From Candidatus Sungbacteria bacterium RIFCSPLOWO2_01_FULL_54_21 (GTDB lineage: Bacteria > Patescibacteriota > Minisyncoccia > Sungbacterales > HO2-52-23), in contig MHQR01000001.1 in assembly GCA_001820725.1 (NCBI GenBank), positions 1-36,939 of the forward strand: a stretch of 36,939 bases of DNA, in the 5' to 3' direction. Made by a program: the position numbers and the translations under genes. The notes under the pieces were generated by a model. The model saw only the letters and a list, made by a program, of their open reading frames with translations, was not told the DNA's origin and did not search any database. Below, in pieces: positions 14,592-22,678 of the stretch (positions are counted from its first letter, which is position 1; every line of letters starts with the position of its first letter).

Positions 14592-15134
14592 TTAGCTTGA
14601 AGTGACCGCTTTTTTGCCCGCCTTTCTTCTAACAATTTCTCCTTGATACCGTATGCCTTTACCTTTGTAGGGTTCCGGCTCCTTGAGATGGCGGATGGCG
14701 GCCGCGGTCATGCCGACCGTTTCCTTATCAGCTCCTGCAATGGTAATCGTCTGTTTTTCGGTTTTTACGGTGATGCCTTCGGGCGGGGAAAACCGGACCG
14801 GATGCGAAAAGCCCAACGACATGACTAGCATATTCCCCTCGGTCGCGGCACGAAAACCGATGCCTTCAAATTCCAGTTTTTTCTCAAATCCTTGCGCCAC
14901 GCCCTGCACCATGTTGGCGACGAGCGAACGGGCAAGACCCCAGAACGCTCCGACCTTGCGAGATGTACCCGCAGGTACCATGTCTGCCTTCCCTTCCCCA
15001 ATCACTATATCAACCTCGGGCGGCAGCGTGCGCACCAGGGTTCCTTTGGGTCCCGCGACTGTAACCACGCGTCCGACAAGGGACACGCGCACGCCGGAAG
15101 GGATGATAATGGGTTTTTTGCCTATCCTACTCAT
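14592..15134 (-). CDS. rplF: 50S ribosomal protein L6 (uL6)
   Basis: 180 residues from ATG 15134 (MSRIGKKPIIIP), the classical L6 start. The ATG 12 nt earlier would overlap rpsH. PEPYKGKGIRYQGEIVRRK near the end is the L6 C-terminal signature. It binds 23S rRNA near the factor-binding site. Confidence 0.97.
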   Translation of the reverse strand: MSRIGKKPIIIPSGVRVSLVGRVVTVAGPKGTLVRTLPPEVDIVIGEGKADMVPAGTSRKVGAFWGLARSLVANMVQGVAQGFEKKLEFEGIGFRAATEGNMLVMSLGFSHPVRFSPPEGITVKTEKQTITIAGADKETVGMTAAAIRHLKEPEPYKGKGIRYQGEIVRRKAGKKAVTSS

Positions 15135-15139
15135 AAAAA

Positions 15140-15523
15140 TTACCAAATCTCGGCGATCAATTCTCCGCCGACTTTTTGCTTACGCGCTTCACTGCCGCTC
15201 ATCACGCCTTTGGGCGTAGTCAGAATATACATCCCGCCGTGGGGGGCTCTGCGCAATTCCCGATACGGCAGATAGCGGCGCAGGCCCGGCGTGGACAAGA
15301 GCTTGACGCCGCGAATCGCGGGCGCGTCTTTGCCGCCGCGCAGGGTAACTTCCAAGATTTTGCGCACGCGCTTGCCCTTGCGGTCGGTGCCTGCGATAAA
15401 TCCCGCGCGCTCAAGTGTTTTGGCGATTTCCTGCTTCAACTGGGAATATGGCATCAGCGCCGTGTCATGACCGGCGGTTTGCGCGTTCTTGATGCGAATC
15501 AACATGTCGGAAATAGGATCCAT
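15140..15523 (-). CDS. rpsH: 30S ribosomal protein S8 (uS8)
   Basis: 127 residues. MDPISDMLIRIKNAQ at the start and GGMYILTTPKGVMSGSEAR near the end mark S8. S8 binds the central domain of 16S rRNA and in several bacteria represses the spc operon; no matching mRNA site was identified here. An 83-nt gap with a hairpin repeat separates it from rpsZ. Confidence 0.97.
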   Translation of the reverse strand: MDPISDMLIRIKNAQTAGHDTALMPYSQLKQEIAKTLERAGFIAGTDRKGKRVRKILEVTLRGGKDAPAIRGVKLLSTPGLRRYLPYRELRRAPHGGMYILTTPKGVMSGSEARKQKVGGELIAEIW

Positions 15524-15527
15524 AAAA

Positions 15528-15606
15528 TTAGATTGTAGGAATTAGCTTGTAGGTTGTAGGGACTAGGTATGGGGTAAGTCTATCTCTCGTTCCTACCACC
15601 TAATTC
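15528..15606. repeat. Hairpin-forming repeat in the rpsZ-rpsH gap
   Basis: On the minus strand GAATTAGGTGGTAGG near the start pairs imperfectly with CCTACAACCTACAAGCTAAT near the end. It shares the motif AGGTGGTAGGAAC with the element between rplN and rplX. It may be an mRNA processing or stabilising hairpin, or a small mobile repeat. Confidence 0.6.
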
Positions 15607-15792
15607 TTACCAGCTTGATTTTCTTATCCCCGGTATTTCCCCGCGGTTGGCGAGCTCCCGGAAACAAATGCGGCACAGATCAAAATCGCGCATGAACGCC
15701 CGCTTCCTGCCACACCGAAAACATCGCCGGACAATCCGGGAGGAGAATTTCGGCTTCTTTGCCGCGCGTGCGATAACTGATTGCTTTGCCAT
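15607..15792 (-). CDS. rpsZ: 30S ribosomal protein S14, zinc-binding type (uS14)
   Basis: 61 residues from ATG 15792 ([16 protein letters not shown]), the standard short type-Z length. The four cysteines CFRCGR and CRIC bind zinc. Longer frames upstream would overlap rplE. It occupies the usual L5-S14-S8 position. Confidence 0.95.
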   Translation of the reverse strand: MAKQSVIARAAKKPKFSSRIVRRCFRCGRKRAFMRDFDLCRICFRELANRGEIPGIRKSSW

Positions 15793-15796
15793 ACGT

Positions 15797-16348
15797 TTAT
15801 GCTTCCGATGCTTCAACGGGAAATCCCATCGCTTTCAGTAATGCGACACCGTGCGCGCGGCGCTTGGCATTGGTGACGACCGTCACTTCCATGCCGAAGA
15901 GCAGGCGGTAATCTTCGCCAATCATCTCTGGAAATACAATATGCTCCCTGACGCCGATCGTCAAATTACCTCTGCCGTCGAATGCGCTCTCCTTGAGCCC
16001 CCGAAAATCCCGCGTCCGCGGCAGAGCAATGTTGACAAGACGGGACAAAAAGTCATACATGCGCCGTCCGCGAAGCGTCACCTGATAGCCGATTATCATA
16101 CCCTGACGGGTCTTGAACGCGGCGATGGCTTTTTTTGCCGCGCGGGCTGCCGGCTTCTGTCCGGTGATGAGCGTCAGAAATTTCCTGATTTCCACCTGAT
16201 CCTTGTCATCCCGTATTTTTCCCACACCCGTGTGCACGATGACTTTTTCAACGCGCGGAATCGCCATCGCATTCTTCAATGCGAATTGTTTCCGCAGAGC
16301 GGGCATCACTTCTTTCCGATATTTTTCTTGTAGATTCATGACTGCCAT
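15797..16348 (-). CDS. rplE: 50S ribosomal protein L5 (uL5)
   Basis: 183 residues. Signatures are [35 protein letters not shown] and [16 protein letters not shown]5 binds 5S rRNA and contacts tRNA in the P site. An internal ATG at 16339 (MNLQEKY) is an alternative start. Confidence 0.97.
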   Translation of the reverse strand: MAVMNLQEKYRKEVMPALRKQFALKNAMAIPRVEKVIVHTGVGKIRDDKDQVEIRKFLTLITGQKPAARAAKKAIAAFKTRQGMIIGYQVTLRGRRMYDFLSRLVNIALPRTRDFRGLKESAFDGRGNLTIGVREHIVFPEMIGEDYRLLFGMEVTVVTNAKRRAHGVALLKAMGFPVEASEA

Positions 16349-16357
16349 ACGGGGCGT

Positions 16358-16663
16358 TTATAGAGTACTGCCGCACTTCTTGCATACGCGCGCTTTCCCG
16401 CCTTCCGTGCTCTGCCGTCCGACGCGCGTGGGCTTGTCGCATGTTCCGCACACCAGCGCCGCACGCGACGCCGGAAACGGCATCGGCATTCGCACCAGTT
16501 CTCCTTTTTGTCCCTGTTTGCGAGGACGCATGTGTTTTTTCTTCACGTTAATGCCTTCCGCGACAATGCGCCTTTCTTTGGGAAATGCCGCAAGCACGGC
16601 GCCCGCCTTTCCGCGATCACTGCCGGTCATCATTTTTATCCGATCTCCTTTTCTAAAATTCAT
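16358..16663 (-). CDS. rplX: 50S ribosomal protein L24 (uL24)
   Basis: 101 residues. KGDRIKMMTGSDRGKAGAVL is the KOW motif; INVKKKHMRPRKQGQKG follows as usual. The C-terminal CGTCDKPTRVG and CKKCG cysteines form a possible zinc site. It initiates large-subunit assembly. Confidence 0.96.
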   Translation of the reverse strand: MNFRKGDRIKMMTGSDRGKAGAVLAAFPKERRIVAEGINVKKKHMRPRKQGQKGELVRMPMPFPASRAALVCGTCDKPTRVGRQSTEGGKARVCKKCGSTL

Positions 16664-16678
16664 AAGCTTGTAACTTGT

Positions 16679-16715
16679 AGCTTGTAGCGCGTAGAGTTCC
16701 TACCACCTACAAGCT
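16679..16715. repeat. Hairpin repeat between rplN and rplX
   Basis: Nine-base perfect arms AGCTTGTAG (16679-16687) and CTACAAGCT (16707-16715). It is followed toward rplX by further TTGTAG units. It shares the motif AGGTGGTAGGAAC (minus strand) with the 15528-15606 element. There is no U-run, so it is not a typical terminator. Confidence 0.7.
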
Positions 16716-16716
16716 A

Positions 16717-17082
16717 TCATAATACTTCCGGCGCCAGTGATACGATTTTGATATATCCCCGATCGCGCAATTCTCGCGCTATGGGACCGAAAATACGTCC
16801 CCCTTTCGGCTCTTTGCCATCCAAAATCACGGCCGCATTCTCATCAAAACGGATATACGACCCGTCTGCCCGGCGGAACGGAGCTCGTTGGCGCACGATC
16901 ACGGCCTTCACCACGTCCTTTTTTTTCACTTGCTTCCGTGGCTCCGCGATTTTGACGGATGCTACAATGACGTCGCCGAGCGCGGCATAGCGGCGCCTGC
17001 TTCCGCCCAACACTTTGAACACCTGGAGCAGTTTGGCTCCGGAATTGTCCGCGACTTTGAGCATGGATCGTGGCTGTATCAT
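16717..17082 (-). CDS. rplN: 50S ribosomal protein L14 (uL14)
   Basis: 121 residues. [19 protein letters not shown] and [28 protein letters not shown] are textbook L14. It lies at the subunit interface, 5 nt after rpsQ. Confidence 0.98.
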   Translation of the reverse strand: MIQPRSMLKVADNSGAKLLQVFKVLGGSRRRYAALGDVIVASVKIAEPRKQVKKKDVVKAVIVRQRAPFRRADGSYIRFDENAAVILDGKEPKGGRIFGPIARELRDRGYIKIVSLAPEVL

Positions 17083-17087
17083 AAAAA

Positions 17088-17363
17088 TTATTCAGCAGGG
17101 GTCTCTTCGGCTTCGATGACTTCCGCGACATTACGCTTGATCAGCACGGCAACGGCCCATCGCTTTTCTTTGGACAAGGGTTTCGTCTCCTGAATCCACA
17201 CCAGGTCTCCGATCTGACATTCGTTCTTTTCGTCGTGTGCTTTGAATGTGCGCGACATGCGATAGTACTTCTCGTACTTGGGGTGCTTTTTCAGCGCATC
17301 TACCCGCACGACGGCGGTTTTCTGCATCTTATTCGACGTGACCACTCCTTTCAGTTTACGCAT
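17088..17363 (-). CDS. rpsQ: 30S ribosomal protein S17 (uS17)
   Basis: 91 residues. [19 protein letters not shown] and [20 protein letters not shown] are S17 signatures. It binds 16S rRNA early in assembly. A short acidic tail ([11 protein letters not shown]) ends the protein. Confidence 0.97.
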   Translation of the reverse strand: MRKLKGVVTSNKMQKTAVVRVDALKKHPKYEKYYRMSRTFKAHDEKNECQIGDLVWIQETKPLSKEKRWAVAVLIKRNVAEVIEAEETPAE

Positions 17364-17378
17364 ATCACTGTGTATTCC

Positions 17379-17561
17379 TTATTTCCCCCGCAGGAGCGTC
17401 AGCGTGCGCGCAACGTCTTTGCGCACGCCCGACATCTCGCGCACATTCTTTACTTTCCGTTCGTGCGCCATGGAGCGCAATGCCAACAGATGCTGGCGTC
17501 GTTCAGCAAGCAGGGTTTCCAATTCCTCTTTTGATTTTTGACGCATTTCTGTAATTTTCAT
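17379..17561 (-). CDS. rpmC: 50S ribosomal protein L29 (uL29)
   Basis: 60 residues, mostly helical. [18 protein letters not shown] and the end [15 protein letters not shown] fit L29, which sits at the polypeptide exit tunnel. It starts 9 nt after rplP ends. Confidence 0.93.
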   Translation of the reverse strand: MKITEMRQKSKEELETLLAERRQHLLALRSMAHERKVKNVREMSGVRKDVARTLTLLRGK

Positions 17562-17570
17562 ATTCGTGCC

Positions 17571-17975
17571 CTATTTTTCGATAAAACGAGTCTTGATCGG
17601 CAGTTTGTGCGCGGCGAGTCGCATGGCTTCCGCCGCCGATTCACGCGTCACCCCGTCCATTTCAAAAAGAATCCGTCCGGGGCGCACCGGCGCCACATAG
17701 TGGTCCACCGCGCCCTTGCCGCCGCCCAACGTCACTTCGGGCGGCTTGCGCGTCACCGGTTTGTCAGGGAAAATTCGTATCCAAACCTTGCCGCCACGCT
17801 GGATATAGCGCGTAATAGCGCGGCGCGAGGCCTCAATCTGGCGCGCAGTCACCCAAGCGCCCTCGAGCGCCTTGAGGCCGTAGGCGCCAAACGCCAATTC
17901 CGTGCCGCGCGTCTCAACACCTGTTCCGGTGCGCTTGTGCCACTTTCTGTGTTTTACTTTTTTGGGCTGCAACAT
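17571..17975 (-). CDS. rplP: 50S ribosomal protein L16 (uL16)
   Basis: 134 residues. [44 protein letters not shown] and [10 protein letters not shown] are L16 landmarks. It helps shape the A site and peptidyl-transferase region. Confidence 0.97.
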   Translation of the reverse strand: MLQPKKVKHRKWHKRTGTGVETRGTELAFGAYGLKALEGAWVTARQIEASRRAITRYIQRGGKVWIRIFPDKPVTRKPPEVTLGGGKGAVDHYVAPVRPGRILFEMDGVTRESAAEAMRLAAHKLPIKTRFIEK

Positions 17976-18001
17976 AATAAAAAGTTTAAACGCTTAAATG
18001 T

Positions 18002-18718
18002 TTAAACCTTCAAACCCTCGCTTCTCGCGTCAGCGAAAACGTCACCTTTATAAATCCACACTTTCACGCCGATCGTGCCATAAGCCGTAAAGGCGGTCTT
18101 TTCGGCATAATCAATGTCCGCGCGGATGGTCTGGAGCGGGATGCGCCCTTTCTTGCCCCATTCGTAGCGCGCCATCTCCGCCCCGTCAAGCCGGCCCTTG
18201 AGAGAGATTTTAACGCCTTTTACCTCTTTTGCGGCCGCAATTTTCTCCAAGGCAGTACGCAGAGCGCGGCGAAACGGCAGGCGTTTTTCAATATCGTCGG
18301 CGATCATCTGCGCGGCGATGGCGGCGTGCGTCTCGGGGGAGCGCACTTCCTCAATCGTAAGCTTCAGTTCGCGCTTTTTGCCGCTCTCCTTCTGCCGCAT
18401 CTTGTCCCGCCATGTGCGTTTTGCAGATAAACGCGCGAGAAAGCGCTCTATGTCCTGCTTCAGCTTGGTCGCGCCCTCGCCGCCCCTACCGATCAGAATG
18501 CCGGGACGCGCCGTTTTCAGGATAACATGGAGCGTGTTGGGCGAGCGCTCAATTTCCACGCACTCGATGTGGCTTGCGCGAAGTTTGCGCTCCAACCACG
18601 CGCGCAAAAACGTGTCTTCCCGCAAATACTCGGCGAAACGGCGCGTGGTGAACCACCGCGACCTCCATGTCGTAAGCTGATTAATACGGAAAATATACGG
18701 ATGGACGCGATGGGTCAT
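18002..18718 (-). CDS. rpsC: 30S ribosomal protein S3 (uS3)
   Basis: 238 residues. The KH domain reads TARPGILIGRGGEGATKL. The C-terminal domain has GRLDGAEMARYEWGKKGRIPLQTIRADIDY. An inserted basic segment (around DKMRQKESGKKRELKL) is longer than in E. coli. It forms part of the mRNA entry helicase. Its ATG overlaps the rplV stop (ATGA). Confidence 0.97.
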   Translation of the reverse strand: MTHRVHPYIFRINQLTTWRSRWFTTRRFAEYLREDTFLRAWLERKLRASHIECVEIERSPNTLHVILKTARPGILIGRGGEGATKLKQDIERFLARLSAKRTWRDKMRQKESGKKRELKLTIEEVRSPETHAAIAAQMIADDIEKRLPFRRALRTALEKIAAAKEVKGVKISLKGRLDGAEMARYEWGKKGRIPLQTIRADIDYAEKTAFTAYGTIGVKVWIYKGDVFADARSEGLKV

Positions 18719-19224
18719 ATAGCTTTTCGCTGAAATATGCGTGGCATAAATCCTGACGACTTTTTCTTGGGCTGTCTTTTCTGCGCTCCGCTCCCCCTGC
18801 CGCTCAGCGAGGAACCGCGCACATCATCAGCCGTTGCTTCGCGTGCCACAGGCGCCGCCTTCCTTACACCGCGTGCTGGTGCGGCGACATCTCCCACCGT
18901 TTCAAGAATCAAAGAAACATGGCTCGTGCGCCGTCGGATGGGCGCGGCGCGGCCGAAGGCGCGCGCGCGAAAGCGCGCGGTCACCGGCCCTGCGTCAATG
19001 CGCAGATCTTTTACCTTCAAATTCTGGTTTTCAATATGGAAATTGTGCCGCGCGTTGGCTATTGCGGAACGCAGGAGCTTGAGGAGTATGGGCGCCGAGC
19101 GTTTGGTGCGACTCATAAGCTCCCGTTCCGCGCGGGCGACGGTCATACCTTTGACCACGGCAGCCATCAGCCGCACTTTGCGCGGCGCAATTCCCAGATG
19201 CCGTAATGTCGCTTTCATTTCCAT
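18715..19224 (-). CDS. rplV: 50S ribosomal protein L22 (uL22) with C-terminal extension
   Basis: 169 residues. LGIAPRKVRLMAAVVKGM and FRARAFGRAAPIRRRTSHVSLIL are L22 signatures. About 50 residues rich in Ala, Arg, Ser and Lys follow the usual end (about residue 115) and look disordered and rRNA-binding. L22 lines the exit tunnel. Confidence 0.95.
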   Translation of the reverse strand: MEMKATLRHLGIAPRKVRLMAAVVKGMTVARAERELMSRTKRSAPILLKLLRSAIANARHNFHIENQNLKVKDLRIDAGPVTARFRARAFGRAAPIRRRTSHVSLILETVGDVAAPARGVRKAAPVAREATADDVRGSSLSGRGSGAQKRQPKKKSSGFMPRIFQRKAI

Positions 19225-19233
19225 ACCGTCCGG

Positions 19234-19569
19234 TTATTTCTTTTCGGGCTCTTTGGCCGCGGCCGCTTTTTCTTTTTCCGCGTCAGCGGCTTTCTGCTCC
19301 ATTTCTTTCTGCATCCTGCCGCCGTGGCGGATGAATTTGCGCGTCGGCGCAAATTCGCCCAGGTGGTGTCCTACCATATCCTCCATAATACGCACATCAA
19401 TAAATGTCTTGCCATTGTGCACGGCAAACAAAAATCCGATCATATCCGGCGTAATGGTGGATGCGCGCGCCCACGTCTTGATCGCGGATTTTGAACCCCC
19501 AGACGTGCGGGACATGTGCTTCAGGATGCTGGGGTGGACGTAGGGCCCTTTCTTGAGTGATCGTGGCAT
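19234..19569 (-). CDS. rpsS: 30S ribosomal protein S19 (uS19)
   Basis: 111 residues. [19 protein letters not shown] and [18 protein letters not shown] are S19 motifs. A charged Lys/Glu/Ala tail of about 25 residues follows the family end. It binds the 16S head with S13. Confidence 0.97.
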   Translation of the reverse strand: MPRSLKKGPYVHPSILKHMSRTSGGSKSAIKTWARASTITPDMIGFLFAVHNGKTFIDVRIMEDMVGHHLGEFAPTRKFIRHGGRMQKEMEQKAADAEKEKAAAAKEPEKK

Positions 19570-19577
19570 ACGAAAAA

Positions 19578-20408
19578 TTATTTCTGGCGCCGCGAAAGGA
19601 TAAAACGATTCGACTTCTTTTTGCGCTTGCGCGTTTTGACGCCGCGCGCGGGCTTACCCCATGGCGTAGCAGGACCGCGCCTGCGACCGACGAGAGAACG
19701 CCCCTCACCGCCGCCGTGCGGGTGGTCTACAGGATTCATAGCCGTGCCGCGCACCGTAGGCCTGATGCCCATGTGCCGAGCCCTGCCCGCCTTGCCGATC
19801 GTCATAAACATGAGCTCGGGATTGGAGATAGCGCCGATTGACGCCCAATTCTCCGAACGTACCATTCTTACCTCTTTTGACGGAAGTTGCAAGTGTGTGT
19901 ATCCCCCCTCCTGGGCCAAAACTGCGGCTCCGGTGCCGGCTGAACGCACCAGCACACCGCCTCGGCCGCGTTCCAATTCCACATTGTAGACCACCGCTCC
20001 CACGGGGATTTTCCCAAGAGGCAGACGGTTGCCGATTTCAACCGGCGCCTGTTCCGAGGTGATCACTTCGCGGCCCCGCGCAAGACCTTGGGGAGCCAGC
20101 ACATACCGGCGCTCGCCGTCGCGATAGAGCACCAGCGCGATAAAACCGCTCCTGTTTGGATCATATTCTATAGATTCCACACGCCCCGGAATGTCTTTCT
20201 TGTTGTAGTGAAAATCAATCTCGCGCCAGAGTCGTTTTGCGCCGCCTCCCTTGTGGCGCACTGTTATGCGGCCCGCACTGTTGCGGCCGACACTCCGATG
20301 CCGTCCGCCGATCAGTGGTTTGTGGGGAGCGACGCGGGTGAGCATACTCCGCCATTCAATGAATTCTGCCTGGCGGCGGCCCGGTGATGTGGGTGAGGAC
20401 TTTTTCAT
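19578..20408 (-). CDS. rplB: 50S ribosomal protein L2 (uL2)
   Basis: 276 residues. [42 protein letters not shown] and the [13 protein letters not shown] segment, with the histidine near the peptidyl-transferase centre, identify L2. Length and order are standard. Confidence 0.98.
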   Translation of the reverse strand: MKKSSPTSPGRRQAEFIEWRSMLTRVAPHKPLIGGRHRSVGRNSAGRITVRHKGGGAKRLWREIDFHYNKKDIPGRVESIEYDPNRSGFIALVLYRDGERRYVLAPQGLARGREVITSEQAPVEIGNRLPLGKIPVGAVVYNVELERGRGGVLVRSAGTGAAVLAQEGGYTHLQLPSKEVRMVRSENWASIGAISNPELMFMTIGKAGRARHMGIRPTVRGTAMNPVDHPHGGGEGRSLVGRRRGPATPWGKPARGVKTRKRKKKSNRFILSRRQK

Positions 20409-20409
20409 A

Positions 20410-20805
20410 TTATTGCAGTTCTATGGTCTGGCCTTTCTGAATCGTTACGATGGCCTTCTTGAATCCCGGCTTCCATCCCGTAATGCGTCCGCGCCGGCGT
20501 TCTTTGCCGGGACGCCTAAGCATGCGCACGGACATTACGGTTACGCCAAAGCGGCGCGCAACCGCGCTGGCAATGCTGGGTTTATTGACGCCATCGGATA
20601 CCGCAAAAATATACTGGCCGCGCGCGGCCGCGTTGCTCGCCTTTTCCGTCATGAGCGGCGCAAAAAACGCGTCCTGCGCATGAATCGGCGCCAAGGACTT
20701 GACGGGCGTTTGCGAGGCCTCCGTATGCTCGTGCGCGTGCTGTTTTTGGGCAGGCGCCGAAGCCCCTTCTTTTTCTTTTTGCAAAATTTTCTTCCAAAAG
20801 GCCAT
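20410..20805 (-). CDS. rplW: 50S ribosomal protein L23 (uL23) with N-terminal extension
   Basis: 131 residues. The core PLMTEKASNAAARGQYIFAV and VRMLRRPGKERRRGRITGWKPGFKKAIVTI fits L23. About 45 extra residues at the N-terminus, rich in Lys, Ala and His, precede the family start. L23 docks trigger factor and SRP at the exit tunnel. Confidence 0.95.
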   Translation of the reverse strand: MAFWKKILQKEKEGASAPAQKQHAHEHTEASQTPVKSLAPIHAQDAFFAPLMTEKASNAAARGQYIFAVSDGVNKPSIASAVARRFGVTVMSVRMLRRPGKERRRGRITGWKPGFKKAIVTIQKGQTIELQ

Positions 20806-20809
20806 AGGA

Positions 20810-21448
20810 TTATTTCAGCGTCTCAAGCGCGCTTTTCGGAAACAAAATATAGCGGTATTGCAGGGCAGTATGCATGTTCAGATTCCGAGCTTCCTCCACA
20901 CCCGCGTACGGCAGATTGCGCAGGGCACGCCGCGCCGCCGTGTCCTTGCCTGACAAGAGCACCAAGACGCCGTTTCCTTTTTCAATGTTGCTGAATTCTT
21001 CGCGCCCGGAGAATTTTCTGAACATCACGGCCGCGGCTTTGGTCTTGGCTTCCGGAAATTTCACATCGTCAATCACGAGAATCTCGCGATCCCGCGCCTT
21101 GGCCGACAGCACTGACCACAAGGCCCGGCGCGCCATTTTCTTGTTGATTTTTTTCTCGTACACCTTTTCTTTCTGGGGACCATGCGTAACGCCGCCGCCT
21201 TTCCAGATCGGCGAGCGGATAGAGCCGTGCCGCGCCCGACCCGTGCCTTTCTGACGCCAGGGCTTTTTGCCGCCGCCGCGTACGTCTCCGCGGCCGCGCG
21301 CATGCGCCGTACCGGCGCGGCGGTTTGCGGCATAGCTCACCGCCACCTGGTGCACCAAATCCGCATTCCACTTCACGCCAAAAACCGCTTCCGGCAATTC
21401 TGCAATTCCCGCTTCCTCTCCTAGCTGATTGTATACTTTTACCTGCAT
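20810..21448 (-). CDS. rplD: 50S ribosomal protein L4 (uL4)
   Basis: 212 residues from ATG 21448, just after the rplC stop; a longer frame would overlap rplC. GGGKKPWRQKGTGRARHGSIRSPIWKGGGVTHGP is the L4 tunnel loop (about residues 60-95). L4 in E. coli represses its own operon through the S10 leader; here a terminator-like hairpin lies just upstream of rplC. Confidence 0.97.
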   Translation of the reverse strand: MQVKVYNQLGEEAGIAELPEAVFGVKWNADLVHQVAVSYAANRRAGTAHARGRGDVRGGGKKPWRQKGTGRARHGSIRSPIWKGGGVTHGPQKEKVYEKKINKKMARRALWSVLSAKARDREILVIDDVKFPEAKTKAAAVMFRKFSGREEFSNIEKGNGVLVLLSGKDTAARRALRNLPYAGVEEARNLNMHTALQYRYILFPKSALETLK

Positions 21449-21452
21449 GCCT

Positions 21453-22070
21453 TTACCCGCGCACTTCCAAGAGCGTCCCGCGCCTGCCGGGCACTGCCCC
21501 GCGAATCGCGAGCATGTTATGCGCTGCGTCAATCTTGGCAATGCGCAAATTTCCCACGGTTACGCGCTCGCCGCCCATGCGGCCCGCCATCCTGATGCCT
21601 TTCGCCACGCGCCCGCCTGCCCTGCCGCCGCCGCCTCCGATGGAGCCCGGCTCGCGGTGCGCGTGCTTGGTGCCGTGCGTCGCGGGCGCGCCGTGAAAAC
21701 CGTGGCGTTTCACCACTCCTTGGAATCCCTTTGCTTTTGAAAGTCCACTTACTTTTACGGCGTCTCCCTCCTGGAATGCAGTCACGTCGATCTTGTCGCC
21801 CCGTTGGATGCCATCGGTATTCGGCACTCGGAACTCCCGCACATACCGGAAATTGCCGAGATCGCCGAATTGCCCTCGCTGGGGTTTGGCGATGAGCTTT
21901 TCGCGCCGTACGCCCGCGCCAACTTGCACCGCCGTATAGCCGTGCTTTTCTGCGGTCTTGATGCCCACGACACTATTGGGTGTCGCGCGCACCAACGTCA
22001 CCGGCACAGCCCGGCCTTCGGCGTCAAACAACTGGCTCATGCCAATTTTTTCTCCCAACACGAATTTCAT
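21453..22070 (-). CDS. rplC: 50S ribosomal protein L3 (uL3)
   Basis: 205 residues. KFVLGEKIGMSQLFD, SKAKGFQGVVKRHGFHGAPATHGTKHAHREPGSIG and AGRMGGERVTVGNLRI are L3 signatures, including the glutamine region that is methylated in E. coli. A GGAAG ribosome-binding site precedes the ATG, just beyond the U-run of the upstream hairpin. Confidence 0.97.
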   Translation of the reverse strand: MKFVLGEKIGMSQLFDAEGRAVPVTLVRATPNSVVGIKTAEKHGYTAVQVGAGVRREKLIAKPQRGQFGDLGNFRYVREFRVPNTDGIQRGDKIDVTAFQEGDAVKVSGLSKAKGFQGVVKRHGFHGAPATHGTKHAHREPGSIGGGGGRAGGRVAKGIRMAGRMGGERVTVGNLRIAKIDAAHNMLAIRGAVPGRRGTLLEVRG

Positions 22071-22082
22071 AATTCTTCCAAC

Positions 22083-22103
22083 AAAAAAGCCGGTCGTCCC
22101 GGC
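22083..22103 (-). terminator. Terminator/attenuator hairpin upstream of rplC
   Basis: On the minus strand GCCGG (22103-22099), a 5-nt loop and CCGGC (22093-22089) are followed by six U residues (22088-22083), then the rplC ribosome-binding site and ATG 12 nt later. The 172-nt rpsJ-rplC gap (22071-22242) has several other short hairpins. A TCCCG segment upstream could pair with CGGGA of the terminator as an antiterminator. An attenuation role is inferred. Confidence 0.7.
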
Positions 22104-22242
22104 ACCGCAATGCGCGTACGTCGGGATGCCCCGCTCTTATGGAAATTTCAACACGTTCTTCATCAGAAAACGAGTGCCGTGAATCACTCAGCGCTGTCCC
22201 GCATATCTGTGAGACAGGCCTGAACGATCCCCGGAAAAATAG

Positions 22243-22587
22243 TTAGAACATCTTAATTTCAATATCCACGCCTGCGGGCAAAGAGAGATTGGTCAGCGCG
22301 TCAATCAGCTTGGTATTGGGGTCCAGGATGTCAATGAGCCGTTTGTGCACCCGCATCTCGTACTGCTCCCGCGCGTTCTTGTGCACAAAGCTCGATCGGT
22401 TCACCGTGTACTTGCGAATCTCGGTCGGCAAGGGCACGGGTCCCACCACTTCCGCGCCGCTCCGGAGCGCCGTATCCACAATTTGGCGCACGGACGTGTC
22501 AATGATCTTGGAGTCATACGCACGGACGCGGATGCGCAGGCGAGGCGCTACGGCGTTTTCAATCTTTTTTGCTGTTTTGGTAGCCAT
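22243..22587 (-). CDS. rpsJ: 30S ribosomal protein S10 (uS10)
   Basis: 114 residues. [61 protein letters not shown] and [12 protein letters not shown] are S10 motifs. The first 12 residues are an extra basic segment. S10 also serves as NusE in antitermination. The gene is flanked by terminator-like hairpins on both sides. Confidence 0.98.
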   Translation of the reverse strand: MATKTAKKIENAVAPRLRIRVRAYDSKIIDTSVRQIVDTALRSGAEVVGPVPLPTEIRKYTVNRSSFVHKNAREQYEMRVHKRLIDILDPNTKLIDALTNLSLPAGVDIEIKMF

Positions 22588-22610
22588 GGAAGGAAAAGAG
22601 CGTTTCGCAC

Positions 22611-22674
22611 GAAAAAAGCGGACGTCTCACCGGTGCATTATCTGTGCATCATCGTGGGTGAAAAGTCCGCTTTC
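22611..22674 (-). terminator. Terminator between tuf and rpsJ
   Basis: On the minus strand GAAAGCGGAC (22674-22665) pairs with GTCCGCTTTTTTC (22623-22611), which supplies the U-run. Inside lie a TCACC/GGTGA stem and a TGCA/TGCA hairpin, giving a long compound stem-loop. It starts only 5 nt after the tuf stop codon. It should reduce or regulate read-through from tuf into rpsJ. Confidence 0.75.
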
Positions 22675-22678
22675 ATGC

